Assembly: GCA_023079485.1 (NCBI GenBank) | Contig: CM041085.1 | Span: forward strand, 35,201,121-35,265,120 | Reading direction: 5' to 3' | DNA from: Archilochus colubris | Taxonomy: Eukaryota; Chordata; Aves; Apodiformes; Trochilidae | DNA length: 64,000 nucleotides | Program-made: the position numbers and the translations under genes | Shown: piece after piece, positions 63,530-64,000 of the stretch | Layout of the letters: each line of letters starts with the position of its first letter | How positions within the stretch are numbered: the first letter of the stretch is position 1 | The notes under the pieces: model-generated | Told to the model about the DNA's origin: nothing | The model's database searches: none | The model's input: only the letters and a program-made list of their open reading frames with translations

Positions 63530-63840
63530 CAGTACAGCATTTGCCTTATTTACACTACCATATTGTTGACTGAAGATGAGATTATGATCCATCTAAGTTC
63601 CCAGATCCTCTTTTGACATTGATGCTGTCCCTATAAGCATTTATTCTCCTGTATCATACAGCTGTTTATTATTTAGTTGGCCCACTGCAAAGCCAACTAA
63701 TGATGCAAGGGAGCTGTGGCACACTTGAGAAGGAAGAGGATGTGGCTTTATTCTTTTCTAAGTATAACAACTTTACATTTATCCTTACAGAACTGCTATC
63801 AAATTCTGAACTATTTGCTGCACCCCAGCAACTTCTTCTA
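63530..63840 (-). mobile_element. old CR1 LINE fragment, interrupted by the 76-bp element
   Basis: On the complement this follows the late ORF2 part of older CR1 types. ACAGCATTTGCCTTATTTAC, ATATTGTTGACTGAAGATGA, GATCCATCTAAGTTCCCAGA and TCCTCTTTTGACA come first. After the insertion at 63,671-63,746 come TTCTTTTCTAAGTATAAC, CTTTACATTTATCCTTACAG and AACTGCTATCAAATTCTGAA. The CR1 sequence resumes at the point where it stopped, so it was continuous before the interruption. Divergence is high. No open frame is retained. Confidence 0.78.
63671..63746. repeat. unrecognised 76-bp element, copy 2 (inserted in CR1)
   Basis: Starts ATTTAGTTGGCCCACTGC and ends GAAGGAAGAGGATGTGGC. TTTATT occurs directly before (63,665-63,670) and directly after (63,747-63,752), a likely 6-bp target duplication. 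The flanking sequence is an old CR1 whose two halves join cleanly when the 76 bp are removed. TTAGTTGGC and GCCAACTAA form a perfect 9-bp stem with a 10-base loop. No terminal inverted repeats are seen. It has no coding capacity. Confidence 0.85.
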
Positions 63841-64000
63841 TGCAAATTAAAATAATTTACACTCTAATCATTCATCAAAACATAATAAAATAGTCGATAC
63901 ACAGCTTTCCAACTAACTGTGCATCCATTTAATGAAATTATAATATAATCTTGTATTTCCTAGTTTGTCCGTGGCAATTTCATTATGAACCAATGTGAGG
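63841..64000. other. unique AT-rich DNA to the window end
   Basis: Nothing recognised. Worn CR1 similarity may continue a little past 63,840. Confidence 0.5.

Overview
The window looks like AT-rich, gene-poor nuclear DNA from a bird. The best evidence is its repeats. There are several 5'-truncated CR1 LINE copies, some carrying the CATAGAATCATAGAAT 3' end usual in birds. There is a solo LTR of an avian endogenous retrovirus, and there are older amniote-type repeats (degenerate CR1, a MIR-like SINE core). I found no operons, no ribosome-binding sites, no recognisable protein-coding gene, no RNA gene and no CRISPR array. The longest open frame is 179 codons, and most other open frames fit chance in AT-rich DNA or lie inside repeats. 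The best reading is an intergenic region or a very large intron.

Layout. 1-5,300: unique DNA with one young CR1 tail (1,573) and a T/G-rich tract (5,080). 5,340-8,800: two old CR1 fragments on opposite strands, an unassigned 93-codon frame with a signal-peptide-like start (6,202) and a GC-richer patch. 8,800-20,300: mostly unique DNA with a palindrome cluster (10,972), a GC-richer block (13,680-14,340) and an old CR1 (15,740-16,470). 20,300-25,700: a small CR1 remnant, a diverged direct repeat of about 95 bp (20,560 and 22,308) and the largest CR1 (24,221-25,690). 25,700-52,000: unique DNA with an old palindromic repeat (33,026), a CR1 tail (38,321), a MIR-like core (39,770), a G-rich tract (41,978) and an IRF-like palindrome (50,908). 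52,000-64,000: a TC/AC microsatellite, a CR1 3' scrap, a cluster of unassigned minus-strand open frames (56,527-57,945), an AAT/ATT palindromic microsatellite, an 816-bp solo LTR with perfect 5-bp target duplications (60,480-61,295), and two copies of an unrecognised 76-bp element (58,554 and 63,671).

The most interesting item is that 76-bp element. Its two copies have the same length and orientation and are about 90% identical, each with a hairpin near one end. The second copy sits inside an old CR1 and is flanked by a 6-bp duplication, so it appears to have been inserted. I do not recognise the family. Since there is no recognisable gene set, no functional pathway can be described. The history is one of successive CR1 and retroviral insertions into otherwise unique DNA.
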